Source: Paenibacillus polymyxa (lineage in GTDB: Bacteria > Bacillota > Bacilli > Paenibacillales > Paenibacillaceae). Taken from it: a DNA stretch of 64,000 bases. A model generated the notes under the pieces. That model searched no databases. It was not told the origin of the DNA and was given only the letters and a program-made list of their open reading frames with translations. Each line of letters opens with the position of its first letter. Within the stretch, counting starts at the first letter, position 1. The stretch spans positions 1,302,001-1,366,000 of the forward strand of contig NZ_CP015423.1 of the NCBI RefSeq assembly GCF_001719045.1, in the 5' to 3' direction. Made by a program: the position numbers and the translations under genes. Positions 9,462 to 18,236 of the stretch are shown piece after piece.

Positions 9462-9881
9462 CGGATATCCGCCGTCGATTGTAGCCAGCTCGGTTTTGTC
9501 TTTCTTTTGTTTGATGTAGAGTGTAAATGCACCTACACCTTCTGTGTCGCCGAAGTGCTCGTTGTAGTCTACAACGAAAGCATTCGGGAAGTGGATTTTA
9601 CGCACAACTTGATCAGCTGCGATAACTTCCAGTGTTACTTTACGGTAGCTGTCTGCTTTTTCAGCAGGAACCAGAGACCACAAAGCCAGTTTCAGCGTGT
9701 CATCCGCGCTGTCACCGTCTACGGCTGTGATGATTTTACCGCTGATGCGCAGCGTGGAGCCTACGTCAGTGGAGCGTGCATTGGAATCGTCCGGTGTATC
9801 GGTGTCATAAATAACCGTTTGGATGTTATCCAAGCCCAGCTCGATTGTTTCTTGTCCTTCTACTTTCAATCTGAATCCCAT
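9456..9881 (-). CDS. Predicted Hcp/tail-tube-like protein
   Basis: 141 residues starting at ATG 9881, which has AAGGAGG 9 bases upstream; the longer open frame has no ribosome site. The protein is almost entirely alternating beta strand (MGFRLKVEGQETIELGLDNI at the start) with one short helical region (SLVPAEKADSYRKV). It ends with FPNAFVVDYNEHFGD, then VGAFTLYIKQKK. This order of strands, with an aromatic strand followed by a Gly-x-Phe-Thr-Leu strand near the C-terminus, is what Hcp and phage tail-tube subunits show. Size also fits. There is no signal peptide. It follows the sheath-like gene by 119 bases and has its own terminator, consistent with a highly made structural protein. The assignment rests on topology, not on a recognised signature. 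Confidence 0.55.
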   Translation of the reverse strand: MGFRLKVEGQETIELGLDNIQTVIYDTDTPDDSNARSTDVGSTLRISGKIITAVDGDSADDTLKLALWSLVPAEKADSYRKVTLEVIAADQVVRKIHFPNAFVVDYNEHFGDTEGVGAFTLYIKQKKDKTELATIDGGYPV

Positions 9882-10000
9882 GTGTGTTGCCTCCTTGAAA
9901 TTAGGTAATATGATGGCGGGAGATGCAAAGCTTCTCCGCGATTTATGTATAAAGGCGGTTCTGGATAGAAACGCCTCTAACATCTTTCGTAGTGCTCGGA

Positions 10001-12259
10001 TCATGATTTGACCGAGCTGGTTCCCTTAGTGATCATGACTTCCAGGTTCTTCACATTACCGTTGAAGACCAGATCGATATGGCACATATTGCTTTTCTCA
10101 TCAATAATGAAGCTCATATCGTCTCCATCCTGAATGATCGAGTTAACAGATCCTCTGCTGCTCAGCCACTTGCTCTTCTGACTGCTCGGATTGTTACTGA
10201 AGAAGCGGACGATATTTTCGTGTTTGAAGTCCCCTGTCTGGTAGCGTAAAATACGTTCAATGTACGTGCTGACCAGCGTCTTGTAGATGGAGTCAAAACC
10301 GTCCTCGGACATCGCCATGCTTCTCGCCTTGTAGACGGTAATCCGGCGGATATCCTTATCCTGGATCTGAGCATTCTCCGACGAGAATACAAAGCCGAAG
10401 TTTTTACGGTTGATGGCATCCTTGATCGTGTTGGTGAATCCGGTGATTTCCTTGGCCATCGTCGTTACCGTGCGCAGGCTGTTGTCTCCGGCTTCAATGT
10501 CGAAGCGTACGCCAGGGAAGTTTTTATTGACCGTTTTGAACGTCTCACGCAAGTACTCAGGACACTGATAGGAAGCGACCAAGCCAGCAGCAACGTAGGC
10601 TGCACCTACATAAACACCCTCGATCCACAGCTTGAGAATATCCTCTTTCTCCTTAGAGAGCTGTACACCGTCTTCGGTCTGTAGCATTTTGCTGTCGATA
10701 ATGACACCCGATTTGTCCTTCGGAATAATCGTAAAGTTCGGTACGCAAGGAATGGCAAATTCGCTATATTCTCTGCGAACGAGACTGGCGCATTTATCGA
10801 CATATTTGTCGATGCCTGCTGTCGCCATACTGTTGAAAGTCGTTTCTTCACCGGATTCAAAGTTAAAGAACATTTGAATTTTGTAATCCTTCACGACTTG
10901 CAGCAGCATCGAGAGCGATTCCATAGAATTTCCGCCCTGCTTAACGACCTTCTCGTTGCCCTTGAAGCGTTCACGTGAAACCTTTACCTTACCGGCTGCT
11001 TCCAGCTCGACGGATGGAACGATACCGAACCAGATCGTGTCGCTGAATTCATTCTTAGCATTCACAGTGTTCAGGTACGTTTCCAGGCGCGGGATATTGC
11101 TGCTTTTCACCAGCATGTCCAGCTTGTTGTTCGCCACCAGCATTGTCGGCAGCATGCCTTTGCTCTTCGTTGCATATTGATCGAAGAACATTTTGACACC
11201 GAGGATTTTCTCCACAAGCGGCTTAACCGCCTTTACGAAATCGTCCTTGGCATTTTTATAGAACTCCAGATACGTGTTGTAGTTTTGAACTTCAACCGCT
11301 GTATCCACCTTGGTCTGAACAGCTGGCAGTGGCACAAATGTGCGAACCACCAAATCCTTCACATAGTCAGAAGGCGTATCTGTGATGGAGTTATAATCCT
11401 CTTCGAATACTTGGGAGAGATCGCCAGTGCTGTTTTCATCCAACAGCATCAGCTCAGTGCTGTCGCTCTTCGGCGCTTCAATAATTTTCAGTTCGCCGCT
11501 TTCCCCAATGGAGAGCATACCCACCTGGATCAGTTCACCGGAGTTTTCCTCTTGGGCGCCACCGAGCAGAAGGCGGGTTTTGATGTCCTCAATTGCCAGT
11601 GGGAGCATAGCCATAACGTTGTTATAGTTCTGACTCGCTTCCTCGAACATTCCATTCAGCTTGTCACCCATGTCGAGTTTCTTCGGATCGCCATCATCCA
11701 GCTTGTCGTATTCACCGTACATATAGTGAATCTCTTTGCGGACTTGACGAATATCATCCATAACCTTTTTCGGTGAAATCATATCCAGCAGATTTTCAAA
11801 TTTGAAATCTACATTGGTGATTCCTTGACTGCGCTTGGTATCAATGAGCGTAAACAACATTTTCAGAAAATCATTACTTTGATTTACACGAATTTCAGAA
11901 ATGCTATCCTCATCAATTCCCTCTGGCTTTTTAAGGGTGTAGACGACTTTTTGATTGGCCGCGTTAAAAAACGAATACACGGTCGGTGAAAACTTATCCA
12001 AAAATTCGTCAAAGCTGCGCACCAGAAGGTGCTGATTAATTTCCTTGATCTTCTCATCGCTCAAGCTGTCAATACCCTTCACATCACCTACAATGGTGAT
12101 CAGGTCCAGCTTTTCCGGGTTAATCTCTTCAAAAAGCATTGTCCGGTTGGTTTGATAAATGATTTCCATCGCTGTCGGCAAATGAACAAAGTATGAGTTA
12201 TAGGTCCATTGCTCCATATACGGACATGGGATGTCCAATTTGAAACGGACGAAACTCAT
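10001..12259 (-). CDS. Predicted contractile-sheath-like protein (TssC/VipB topology)
   Basis: 752 residues from ATG 12259; AGGAGG lies about 14 bases upstream, and the earlier ATG at 12295 has no ribosome site. No signal peptide or membrane helix. Landmarks in the C-terminal half follow the order seen in TssC: SLSMLLQVVKDYKIQMFFNF, then AAYVAAGLVASYQCPEYL (TssC has a similar AAYALAA helix), then NFGFVFSSENA, then a helix VSTYIERILRYQTGDF where TssC has RFAHYLK, and a final strand pair MCHIDLVFNGNVKNLEVMI. The N-terminal 260 residues are extra relative to TssC (about 490 residues) and could supply a TssB-like part. No strong family motif is seen, so this is a structural guess supported by the tube-like gene next door. 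Confidence 0.5.
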   Translation of the reverse strand: MSFVRFKLDIPCPYMEQWTYNSYFVHLPTAMEIIYQTNRTMLFEEINPEKLDLITIVGDVKGIDSLSDEKIKEINQHLLVRSFDEFLDKFSPTVYSFFNAANQKVVYTLKKPEGIDEDSISEIRVNQSNDFLKMLFTLIDTKRSQGITNVDFKFENLLDMISPKKVMDDIRQVRKEIHYMYGEYDKLDDGDPKKLDMGDKLNGMFEEASQNYNNVMAMLPLAIEDIKTRLLLGGAQEENSGELIQVGMLSIGESGELKIIEAPKSDSTELMLLDENSTGDLSQVFEEDYNSITDTPSDYVKDLVVRTFVPLPAVQTKVDTAVEVQNYNTYLEFYKNAKDDFVKAVKPLVEKILGVKMFFDQYATKSKGMLPTMLVANNKLDMLVKSSNIPRLETYLNTVNAKNEFSDTIWFGIVPSVELEAAGKVKVSRERFKGNEKVVKQGGNSMESLSMLLQVVKDYKIQMFFNFESGEETTFNSMATAGIDKYVDKCASLVRREYSEFAIPCVPNFTIIPKDKSGVIIDSKMLQTEDGVQLSKEKEDILKLWIEGVYVGAAYVAAGLVASYQCPEYLRETFKTVNKNFPGVRFDIEAGDNSLRTVTTMAKEITGFTNTIKDAINRKNFGFVFSSENAQIQDKDIRRITVYKARSMAMSEDGFDSIYKTLVSTYIERILRYQTGDFKHENIVRFFSNNPSSQKSKWLSSRGSVNSIIQDGDDMSFIIDEKSNMCHIDLVFNGNVKNLEVMITKGTSSVKS

Positions 12260-12807
12260 TTTTAGTTCTTTTGCCTCCTCCCCCCTACTTAACATTTAAA
12301 TTCGTCAAAGGATTGAGCTTATACCACATTTAAGGTACAGGCATGTAACCTCGAAAATCGGTCCGAAGCGTTATTCGGCTTTTAACGGCAAAGCATGCAA
12401 ATGAGATGTATTTCCAAAATCAAAAGTCAGATAACACAGAAATTTTAAATTTATGATTTCGTATTCCTAACTTCAATCCCAATTTTTGCCGTTGATACGA
12501 GAGCTATCATACAAAGCACCCTTCAGTTTTGTCAATTTCTGTAGTCTCAGATTGAAACAGGGCATTTTGACTCATTTTATGCGTGAATACGTAATTTTCA
12601 TGATATGTTAGACCTGTTTCTTCAGGGAAATATTCACAAATGGAACTCAATTACCGATAGAAGTCCATTGGATATTTCTGATAAGCGTAAAAGAATCAAA
12701 TTCATGGCTAATGTGAGGGTTATCAGCTGTTTTGATCCTTTATCCCTTATATCCCAAGGATTAGGAGAGCTGATCCCCCCACGTTGGCCTCGGCGATGGA
12801 GGAGCTT
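12260..12807. other. Divergent intergenic region, 548 bases
   Basis: No gene is seen. Besides the minus-strand promoter it contains a small hairpin in the sheath leader (CCGAA/TTCGG, near 12362-12377). Plus-strand promoters for the vWA gene are only weakly suggested (TTGAAA near 12552). The long AT-rich spacer leaves room for regulator sites between two structural operons. Confidence 0.5.
12506..12535 (-). promoter_or_regulatory. Sigma-A type promoter for the sheath/tube operon
   Basis: On the minus strand a perfect -35 TTGACA (12530-12535) is separated by 18 bases from -10 TATGAT (12506-12511). Transcription would start near 12,499, leaving an untranslated leader of about 240 bases before ATG 12259. 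Confidence 0.7.
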
Positions 12808-14895
12808 ATGTTCAGAATAAGGAAACTAGGGATTATCGTTTTCATGACTTTTGTACTATTTTTACAAATGAGCCTAAACGGGGTCATTTGCACTGTAAAT
12901 CAGGCTAATGCAGCATCTTTAGGTGCTGTCCCGATCGAGGGTTACGATGCCGTTTTTGTACTGGATACCAGTTATTCCATGAGGGATACCGATCCTGAAG
13001 GCATTGCGGCCGAAGTCATCAATATGTTTATGGATTTGAGTGATGCAGACCGTACGCGCGTCGGATTCGTTGCCTACAATCACCATGTGGTCGCCTCGAA
13101 ACCACTAACTTCGATTGCCGTGGCAGCGCAAAAATCCCAGATCCAACAGGAAATCAGAACGCTAAATCGTTCCGGTTATACGGATTTGGGACTTGGGCTG
13201 CGCAAAGGCTCAGAGCTGCTAGCGGCAGGAGCATCCCAAGGGCGTCAGCCTTTTATGATTCTGTTGTCTGATGGAGAGACTGATTTTGGTGCCTCCTCTG
13301 GTTCCCGATCCAAAGGTGACTCCAATAACGATGTGTCCTCTGTCATCAAATCTGCACAGACCAAGGGATATCCGGTGTACACAATTGGTCTGAACCATGA
13401 TGGCACAGTGAACCGACAAGAACTCGAACGGATCGCTTCTCAAACGGGTGGAGCTTCTTTTATTACGAGTAGTGCCGAGGATCTGCCGGAAATTCTGAAC
13501 CGTATTTTCGCCAGTCAAATTCGTTCCAAGCTCGTCCCAATTGCTGCAATTACGACTACTGGCGAGATGCAAGAATTAACTGTAACTCTACCTGATTCTA
13601 GTATGGAGGAAGCCAATTTGGTGCTTTTGTCGGAGCATCCCCTTCTGGAAACACAGCTATATTCCAATTCAGAAAATGTCCGCAGGTACAAGTCGAGCCG
13701 CTATGCGATTTTAAAAATCGAGCATCCACAGGCAGGTAAAGTGAAGTTGAAGCTACGGGGCATACGCGGGGATTTGGTGAAAATCAATTTACTTGGCAGC
13801 TATCGACTGGAAGCCGAAGCTACCATGGGAGCAAAGCAAGCAACGGCAACTCATGGCGACAAGCCTGTGCAGTTGCTGAAAGGTCAAGCGACACCGTTTC
13901 AAGCTCAGCTTCTGTTGCCGAACAATCAAAAGCTTACAGATGAAGCCGTATATACGTCTCTCCAAGCCCATATTGTAGTTACTCCCAAGGGGGGCACAGC
14001 CAAAAAGGTGCCTATGACCTATAAGTCAGGAGCCTTTCATACCGAATATGCGTTCCCTCAAACCGGGGATTATACATGGCAGCTATCTCTGGATAGTCCG
14101 CAATGGTACCGTAAGGGAATTGTACATAAGGTTCACGCGGCCAATGCAGCACCACAGGTCTTAAAAGACCTGACGATTCACCTGGTAAAAGAAGACGGCG
14201 ATTCCCGTCGAAGTTTATCAGATTTTATTGTTGACCCCAATCATGACAAGCTGAACTATAAGCTGGATTCAGAAGTCGCTGGGGATACGGTCCATGCTGA
14301 GATTAACGGTAATGATCTGCTGCTATCCGAGCTCCACACAGGTGACTCTCAGCTGAAGATTAAAGCTACCGATCCGGAAGGAGCATCCAGCAGCGCTACA
14401 CTAACCGTTTCTGTACAATCCCGGTATACAGCCATTAAATGGACGGTAGCCATCAGTGTCGTAGTAGCCGCTCTTCTGTATTGGTTCTTGCGGCCGAAGC
14501 CGCAGTTTGCCGGAAGAATTGAAGGATATTTTCTCGCTACAGCAAGTGGACAGGAGATTCCGGTAAAATCTTGGCCGCTCACCTCCTTTCCGGGCCGTAA
14601 GGTCAGCTTGCAGGAATTGTTCCGTACGCTTGACGTTCACGAACCGTTGCCAGAAGCGGAACGGATCGTATTTTCCGCAGGTAAAAAAGGGAGCCTAATC
14701 GTAAAACATGATACACGCTGTGCCTTACAGCATGGAAAGGTCAGATTAGCCCGCAACAAAAAAGCGGTCATGGAGTACAGTGACAAACTGTACATTACAT
14801 TCGAGGATGGTGTCACTGAAATCGAGCTGCGATACAAAGCGATTAAACCGAATACTTCAGTGTACACCGACCATATCCAAGCTCCGACAGGATAA
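12808..14895 (+). CDS. von Willebrand A domain protein, exported and membrane anchored
   Basis: 695 residues from ATG 12808, chosen because GGAGG lies 5 bases upstream and a clean signal peptide follows (basic FRIRK, hydrophobic core, ANA-A cleavage near 35). A vWA domain spans about 45-240 with an intact metal-binding MIDAS: DTSYS at 53-57, a Thr in YTDLG and LLSDGETD. Two to three beta-sandwich-like domains follow, then one membrane helix near 540-558 (WTVAISVVVAALLYWFL) and a basic cytoplasmic tail of about 130 residues. The bulk is therefore outside the cell and may bind an extracellular ligand. PpkA kinases of type VI systems carry a fused vWA domain; here the vWA protein is separate but its gene is convergent with the kinase gene. 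Confidence 0.85.
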   Translation: MFRIRKLGIIVFMTFVLFLQMSLNGVICTVNQANAASLGAVPIEGYDAVFVLDTSYSMRDTDPEGIAAEVINMFMDLSDADRTRVGFVAYNHHVVASKPLTSIAVAAQKSQIQQEIRTLNRSGYTDLGLGLRKGSELLAAGASQGRQPFMILLSDGETDFGASSGSRSKGDSNNDVSSVIKSAQTKGYPVYTIGLNHDGTVNRQELERIASQTGGASFITSSAEDLPEILNRIFASQIRSKLVPIAAITTTGEMQELTVTLPDSSMEEANLVLLSEHPLLETQLYSNSENVRRYKSSRYAILKIEHPQAGKVKLKLRGIRGDLVKINLLGSYRLEAEATMGAKQATATHGDKPVQLLKGQATPFQAQLLLPNNQKLTDEAVYTSLQAHIVVTPKGGTAKKVPMTYKSGAFHTEYAFPQTGDYTWQLSLDSPQWYRKGIVHKVHAANAAPQVLKDLTIHLVKEDGDSRRSLSDFIVDPNHDKLNYKLDSEVAGDTVHAEINGNDLLLSELHTGDSQLKIKATDPEGASSSATLTVSVQSRYTAIKWTVAISVVVAALLYWFLRPKPQFAGRIEGYFLATASGQEIPVKSWPLTSFPGRKVSLQELFRTLDVHEPLPEAERIVFSAGKKGSLIVKHDTRCALQHGKVRLARNKKAVMEYSDKLYITFEDGVTEIELRYKAIKPNTSVYTDHIQAPTG

Positions 14896-14910
14896 TGTCC
14901 GTCACAACGT

Positions 14911-14975
14911 AAAAAAAGAGAAGCGCCGTCTCTTACGATTAATGAACCGTAAGAGTAGGGCGCTTCCCTTTTTTT
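14911..14975. terminator. Bidirectional terminator between vWA and kinase genes
   Basis: The arms GAAGCGCC (14920-14927) and GGCGCTTC (14959-14966), with inner arms CTCTTACG and CGTAAGAG, form a long hairpin that includes the last codons of the kinase gene. A T tract follows on the plus strand (14969-14975) and an A tract precedes it (14911-14917), so it serves both convergent genes. Confidence 0.85.
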
Positions 14976-15850
14976 ATCCAATATTCCGCACGTAGTGCGG
15001 CTTTAAACCATCGAAGTGAACGGCAACGCTTGTTAGCCTGTACCTCCAGACCACGCCGAATGACATACGGCAGCAGAGAAAGTCCCGCATTTTCAATCTG
15101 AATCCGCTCAGAATGATCTGCAAACAATCGGCCTGGCACATCTGGCGGAGGTGTTCCTTTTCGGCAATAATACAGCGTGGCGGCCAAACTATAGATATCC
15201 GACACAGGCCCCTGCTGCGAACGATTAGAGTAAAATTCCAGCGGAGAATAGCCCGCCGTAGTAAAGATCGGATGCTCTTTGCCTTCAAAATGCACAGCCG
15301 AACCAAAATCAATCAGCTTGATGTTGCCATTTTCCCCAATCATAATGTTGCCCGGCTTAATATCCCGGTGAATAATTCCTTTGTCGTGAATGTACTCCAT
15401 GGCATCAATTAAAGGTAGCACCGTGTGGTACAAAAAAGTGGGATCAGATGTTGGCACAGCTTCTTCTTTCATCATTCGATCCAATGTCTTGCCTGCACAG
15501 TATTCCATGACCAGATAGGCTGTTCCATTTTCCTCAAAGTGATCTATATAACCGACAATTCCCGGATGACTTAACTCCTTCAACATTTGCCCTTCACGCA
15601 AAAAATAATGCATAAACTCCACGTATTTGGATTGCATAGAAGTACCGCAAGTGACCGTTTTTCGATCCATCCCTCGCAAAGCCAGGGCATTCGGAAAAAA
15701 TTCCTTCACAATGACCTTTTCTCGGTTATCCAACAGCCTTGCCGTATACACGATGGCCAGCTCACTGCGGGACAAGGCGCTTCGAATTTGATATGTATTT
15801 CGCAGCTTCGTATTGCGGGCAAGCAGATTCCCGCTTGTATCCACGATCAT
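14939..15850 (-). CDS. Hanks-type Ser/Thr protein kinase with atypical glycine loop
   Basis: 303 residues, soluble, no PASTA repeats or membrane helix. The catalytic residues are present: VIVKE (Lys49), Glu86 in the C helix, HRDIKPGN at 161-168, DFGS at 181-184, and GYSPLE at 200-205 as the activation-segment end. The ATP-binding glycine-rich loop is degenerate: ALSRSELAIVY at 25-35 lacks all three glycines. Activity is still likely because the Lys-Glu-Asp-Asp set is intact. It would phosphorylate Thr/Ser on proteins read by the two FHA partners and reset by the PP2C. The start is ATG 15850 with AGGAGG 7 bases upstream. It is transcribed alone toward the vWA gene. Confidence 0.9.
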   Translation of the reverse strand: MIVDTSGNLLARNTKLRNTYQIRSALSRSELAIVYTARLLDNREKVIVKEFFPNALALRGMDRKTVTCGTSMQSKYVEFMHYFLREGQMLKELSHPGIVGYIDHFEENGTAYLVMEYCAGKTLDRMMKEEAVPTSDPTFLYHTVLPLIDAMEYIHDKGIIHRDIKPGNIMIGENGNIKLIDFGSAVHFEGKEHPIFTTAGYSPLEFYSNRSQQGPVSDIYSLAATLYYCRKGTPPPDVPGRLFADHSERIQIENAGLSLLPYVIRRGLEVQANKRCRSLRWFKAALRAEYWIKKGKRPTLTVH

Positions 15851-15942
15851 GACTCGTCCTCCTGTCAGGTTCTTAGCTTATGTCTTTTGTATATATCGGC
15901 TTATTACACATCTTTTTATTATACCGTAAAATAGATTATTGG

Positions 15943-15990
15943 AAAAACAAATAACCTGCCATAATCTCCCTTAGAGAAATGATGACAGGT
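15943..15990 (-). terminator. Likely terminator after the OFA transporter gene
   Basis: On the minus strand, ACCTGTCAT and ATGGCAGGT arms (with ATTTCTC/GGAGAT-type inner pairing and some mismatches) are followed by TTATTTGTTTTT. It is placed between the transporter gene and the kinase gene, both on the minus strand. Confidence 0.6.
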
Positions 15991-16027
15991 CTTTTGGCAT
16001 TCATCTGGTTCTTTGTTCTTAAATCGT

Positions 16028-17281
16028 TTAACCCAGTTTCGTTCCAGGCTTCATGCTGCGCACACTGTTGGTATTTTTCTTCCGTTCACTGCGCAGTTTG
16101 CCTTTGCCTTGTTCTGGGGTGCGAATGGTGAGGGCAATTAGGAACGATACGACACACAGCACAGCAATCGTGGTAAAGGTCGGGATGAATCCACCAAGCA
16201 AGGCTGCGATAAATGACCCCGCCAGCGCACCGAGGCCAAAGCCTTGATACACAACACCATAGTTTTTGCTTTGATTTTTCAGACCGAAGAAATCAGCTAC
16301 AATGGCAGGAAAGACTGTAATGTTGCCGCCGAAGCAAAAAGCAATTCCTGCTACACAGGCAAAGAATAAACCAAAATTCAGCGGTACCAGACTCAGCACT
16401 GTGACTGCGACCGCCGTTGTCAGCAACGCACCCGCTACTACTTTCAGACGACCTACTTTATCCGATAGCGCACCCAGTATGATCCGGCCCGCCGTGTTGA
16501 AAATTGCGACCATAGCGACCGCATTAGCAGCTGTTGCTACATCTAGGCCGGCCATCCGTACGCCGATATCTTTGACTACCCCAATCAGGTAGAGACCACT
16601 CATACAAGCGGTAAAGAACATTACGAACAACAGATATGCCTGCTTAGTGCGCAGCATTTCTTTGACGGTGTAATCTCGCTGTACAACCCCATTTTGTACC
16701 GAAGGCTTGTTCACGACTACAGCTTCTCTTACCAGGAAGGAACCACCCACAATCATAATCAGCACGATCATTCCCCAATATAAAAACGCTTGTGATACGC
16801 CAACGGACTGAATCAACGAACCATTAATATACTTGAATATAAGACTGCCTGTTCCATATGCCCCAACCGAAATACCGGAAATAAGTCCTTTTTTCTCAGG
16901 AAACCATTTAATCAGATTCGACAGTGATGTAATATATGCCGTTCCATCCGCAAAACCTACAACAATACCCGCCAAAATGTAAAGCAGGGACAGCGATGTT
17001 ACCTGCGAACTGAGCATGAGACCGGCTCCTAAGACGACACCTGCACACAAAATCAGACGACGTAGTCCCCATTTATCCTGTAGCTTGCCTGCGAATAACG
17101 TAGCAAACGCCAGTGCAAAACTGGTAATTGAAAATGTAATGGCGACCGAACTGAGGTTCCAGCCAAAGCGGTCCACCAACGGTTGATTAAATAAACTCCA
17201 TGTGTAAATGGTTCCTAATCCCATCTGGACAATAATCGTTCCAAGTACAACCAGCCAACGGTTTCCGCTGTTTGTTTTCAT
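16028..17281 (-). CDS. OFA-family MFS transporter (YhjX/OxlT-like)
   Basis: 417 residues, 12 predicted membrane helices. The opening RWLVVLGTIIVQMGLGTIYT with WSLFNQPLVDRFGW is typical of the oxalate/formate antiporter (OFA) family of the major facilitator superfamily, and DKWGLRR and DKVGR loops give the MFS cytoplasmic signatures. The substrate is probably a small carboxylate. E. coli YhjX, of the same family, is induced by the YpdA/YpdB pair in response to pyruvate. Here a LytS/LytTR pair lies directly upstream on the same strand, with a YpdB-like direct repeat in the 190-base gap. The start is ATG 17281 with a GGAG-type site just upstream. C-terminal tail basic. Confidence 0.87.
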   Translation of the reverse strand: MKTNSGNRWLVVLGTIIVQMGLGTIYTWSLFNQPLVDRFGWNLSSVAITFSITSFALAFATLFAGKLQDKWGLRRLILCAGVVLGAGLMLSSQVTSLSLLYILAGIVVGFADGTAYITSLSNLIKWFPEKKGLISGISVGAYGTGSLIFKYINGSLIQSVGVSQAFLYWGMIVLIMIVGGSFLVREAVVVNKPSVQNGVVQRDYTVKEMLRTKQAYLLFVMFFTACMSGLYLIGVVKDIGVRMAGLDVATAANAVAMVAIFNTAGRIILGALSDKVGRLKVVAGALLTTAVAVTVLSLVPLNFGLFFACVAGIAFCFGGNITVFPAIVADFFGLKNQSKNYGVVYQGFGLGALAGSFIAALLGGFIPTFTTIAVLCVVSFLIALTIRTPEQGKGKLRSERKKNTNSVRSMKPGTKLG

Positions 17282-17439
17282 ATAAATCTCCTCTTTTCAT
17301 TCCGGCTCTACAGCGTCAATTTGTGATCATCATAACCGGGAATCCAGTACGCTTTGCGCCTGTGGAGGAGCAAGTCTGTAAGGATTCTCTCTACATGGAT
17401 TATTATAACCCTGCATGTTAGCCAGAAATCGTTTGAGGA

Positions 17440-17470
17440 ATGAAATGCACATATAGCGGAATGAAATGCC
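17440..17470 (-). promoter_or_regulatory. LytTR-regulator direct repeat resembling the YpdB operator
   Basis: On the minus strand the sequence reads GGCATTTCAT, 11 bases, TGCATTTCAT. The first half starts 2 bases after the regulator stop codon, and the second half ends about 158 bases before the transporter start. The operator of E. coli yhjX is, as I recall it, GGCATTTCAT-N11-GGCATTTCAC, the same spacing with 18 of 20 positions equal. It is probably where the adjacent regulator binds to activate the transporter. Confidence 0.8.
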
Positions 17471-17471
17471 T

Positions 17472-18236
17472 TTAAAGTCGCATAATTTGCCGAAATTCCT
17501 TGGCCTTGCTACGGCTTACCGGAATTTCAGCTTCTAGTCCACGCAAACGCAAGAGATACGTATGATTAAACCAAGGTACAATTTCACGGATCTGCGACAG
17601 ATTCACCGTGTACGATCGGTGACAGCGGAAAAAGTCCTGCTGCGGCAGCCGGGCATGAAATTCCGAAATGCTCATCGGCATCGTATATTCTTCGTGCCTT
17701 GTAAAGACACGGGTCACCTTTTCCTGCGCACACGCATAGTAAATATCGTTTGCATCCGTTACGATGATTTTGTCATTTTTCAGCAGATTAATACGACCTG
17801 GCGCAGCAACGGTGCTGGCTTCGGCAGCTCGGGGTTGCGCCGTCTGGACAGGCTCCTGTATTGGAACGTTCTGCTGCTCATAAGCATTTTCCAGCTTACG
17901 TAGCATAGATGCGATCCTTTTTTCATCATATGGTTTGAGGATGTAGTCGAACGCCTCCAGTTCAAAAGCCTGCGCCGCATGTTCTTTATAGGCGGTCGTA
18001 AAAATAATATAGGGCTTTTTGGCAAATTTGCTAATGTTCTGTGCCAGTAGCATCCCGTCCAATGAAGGAATGTTAATGTCCAGAAAGATCGCGTCCGTCT
18101 CCTGATCTTGCAGAAACCGAAACACATCTAGCCCATCCTCGAAACTATCAGTCACCTCAATGTTGCTATGAGTCTGAATAAGATACTCCAGCTCTTCACG
18201 TGCCGGAAGCTCGTCTTCTACAATTATGGCCTTCAT
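17472..18236 (-). CDS. LytTR-family response regulator (YpdB/LytR-like)
   Basis: 254 residues. An N-terminal receiver domain at 1-120 has the acidic pair DE at 9-10, phospho-acceptor Asp in [11 protein letters not shown] near 55, a Thr in [13 protein letters not shown] and Lys in LKPYDEKR. A linker rich in Gln/Pro (about 125-150) leads to a LytTR DNA-binding domain at about 155-250 ([15 protein letters not shown], then HTYLLRLRG, then [12 protein letters not shown]). LytTR domains bind paired direct repeats. The gene starts with ATG inside the stop of the kinase gene (4-base overlap), so the pair is made together. The proposed binding site lies immediately downstream in front of the transporter gene. 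Confidence 0.92.
   Translation of the reverse strand: MKAIIVEDELPAREELEYLIQTHSNIEVTDSFEDGLDVFRFLQDQETDAIFLDINIPSLDGMLLAQNISKFAKKPYIIFTTAYKEHAAQAFELEAFDYILKPYDEKRIASMLRKLENAYEQQNVPIQEPVQTAQPRAAEASTVAAPGRINLLKNDKIIVTDANDIYYACAQEKVTRVFTRHEEYTMPMSISEFHARLPQQDFFRCHRSYTVNLSQIREIVPWFNHTYLLRLRGLEAEIPVSRSKAKEFRQIMRL

Noticed and set aside
9441..9908. 155-codon plus-strand frame across the tube-like gene
   Set aside because: Antisense to a gene with a strong ribosome site and sensible strand pattern; no support of its own.
12605..12820. 71-codon plus-strand frame in the sheath/vWA gap
   Set aside because: No ribosome site, no recognisable composition, and it overlaps the signal-peptide start of the vWA gene in another frame.
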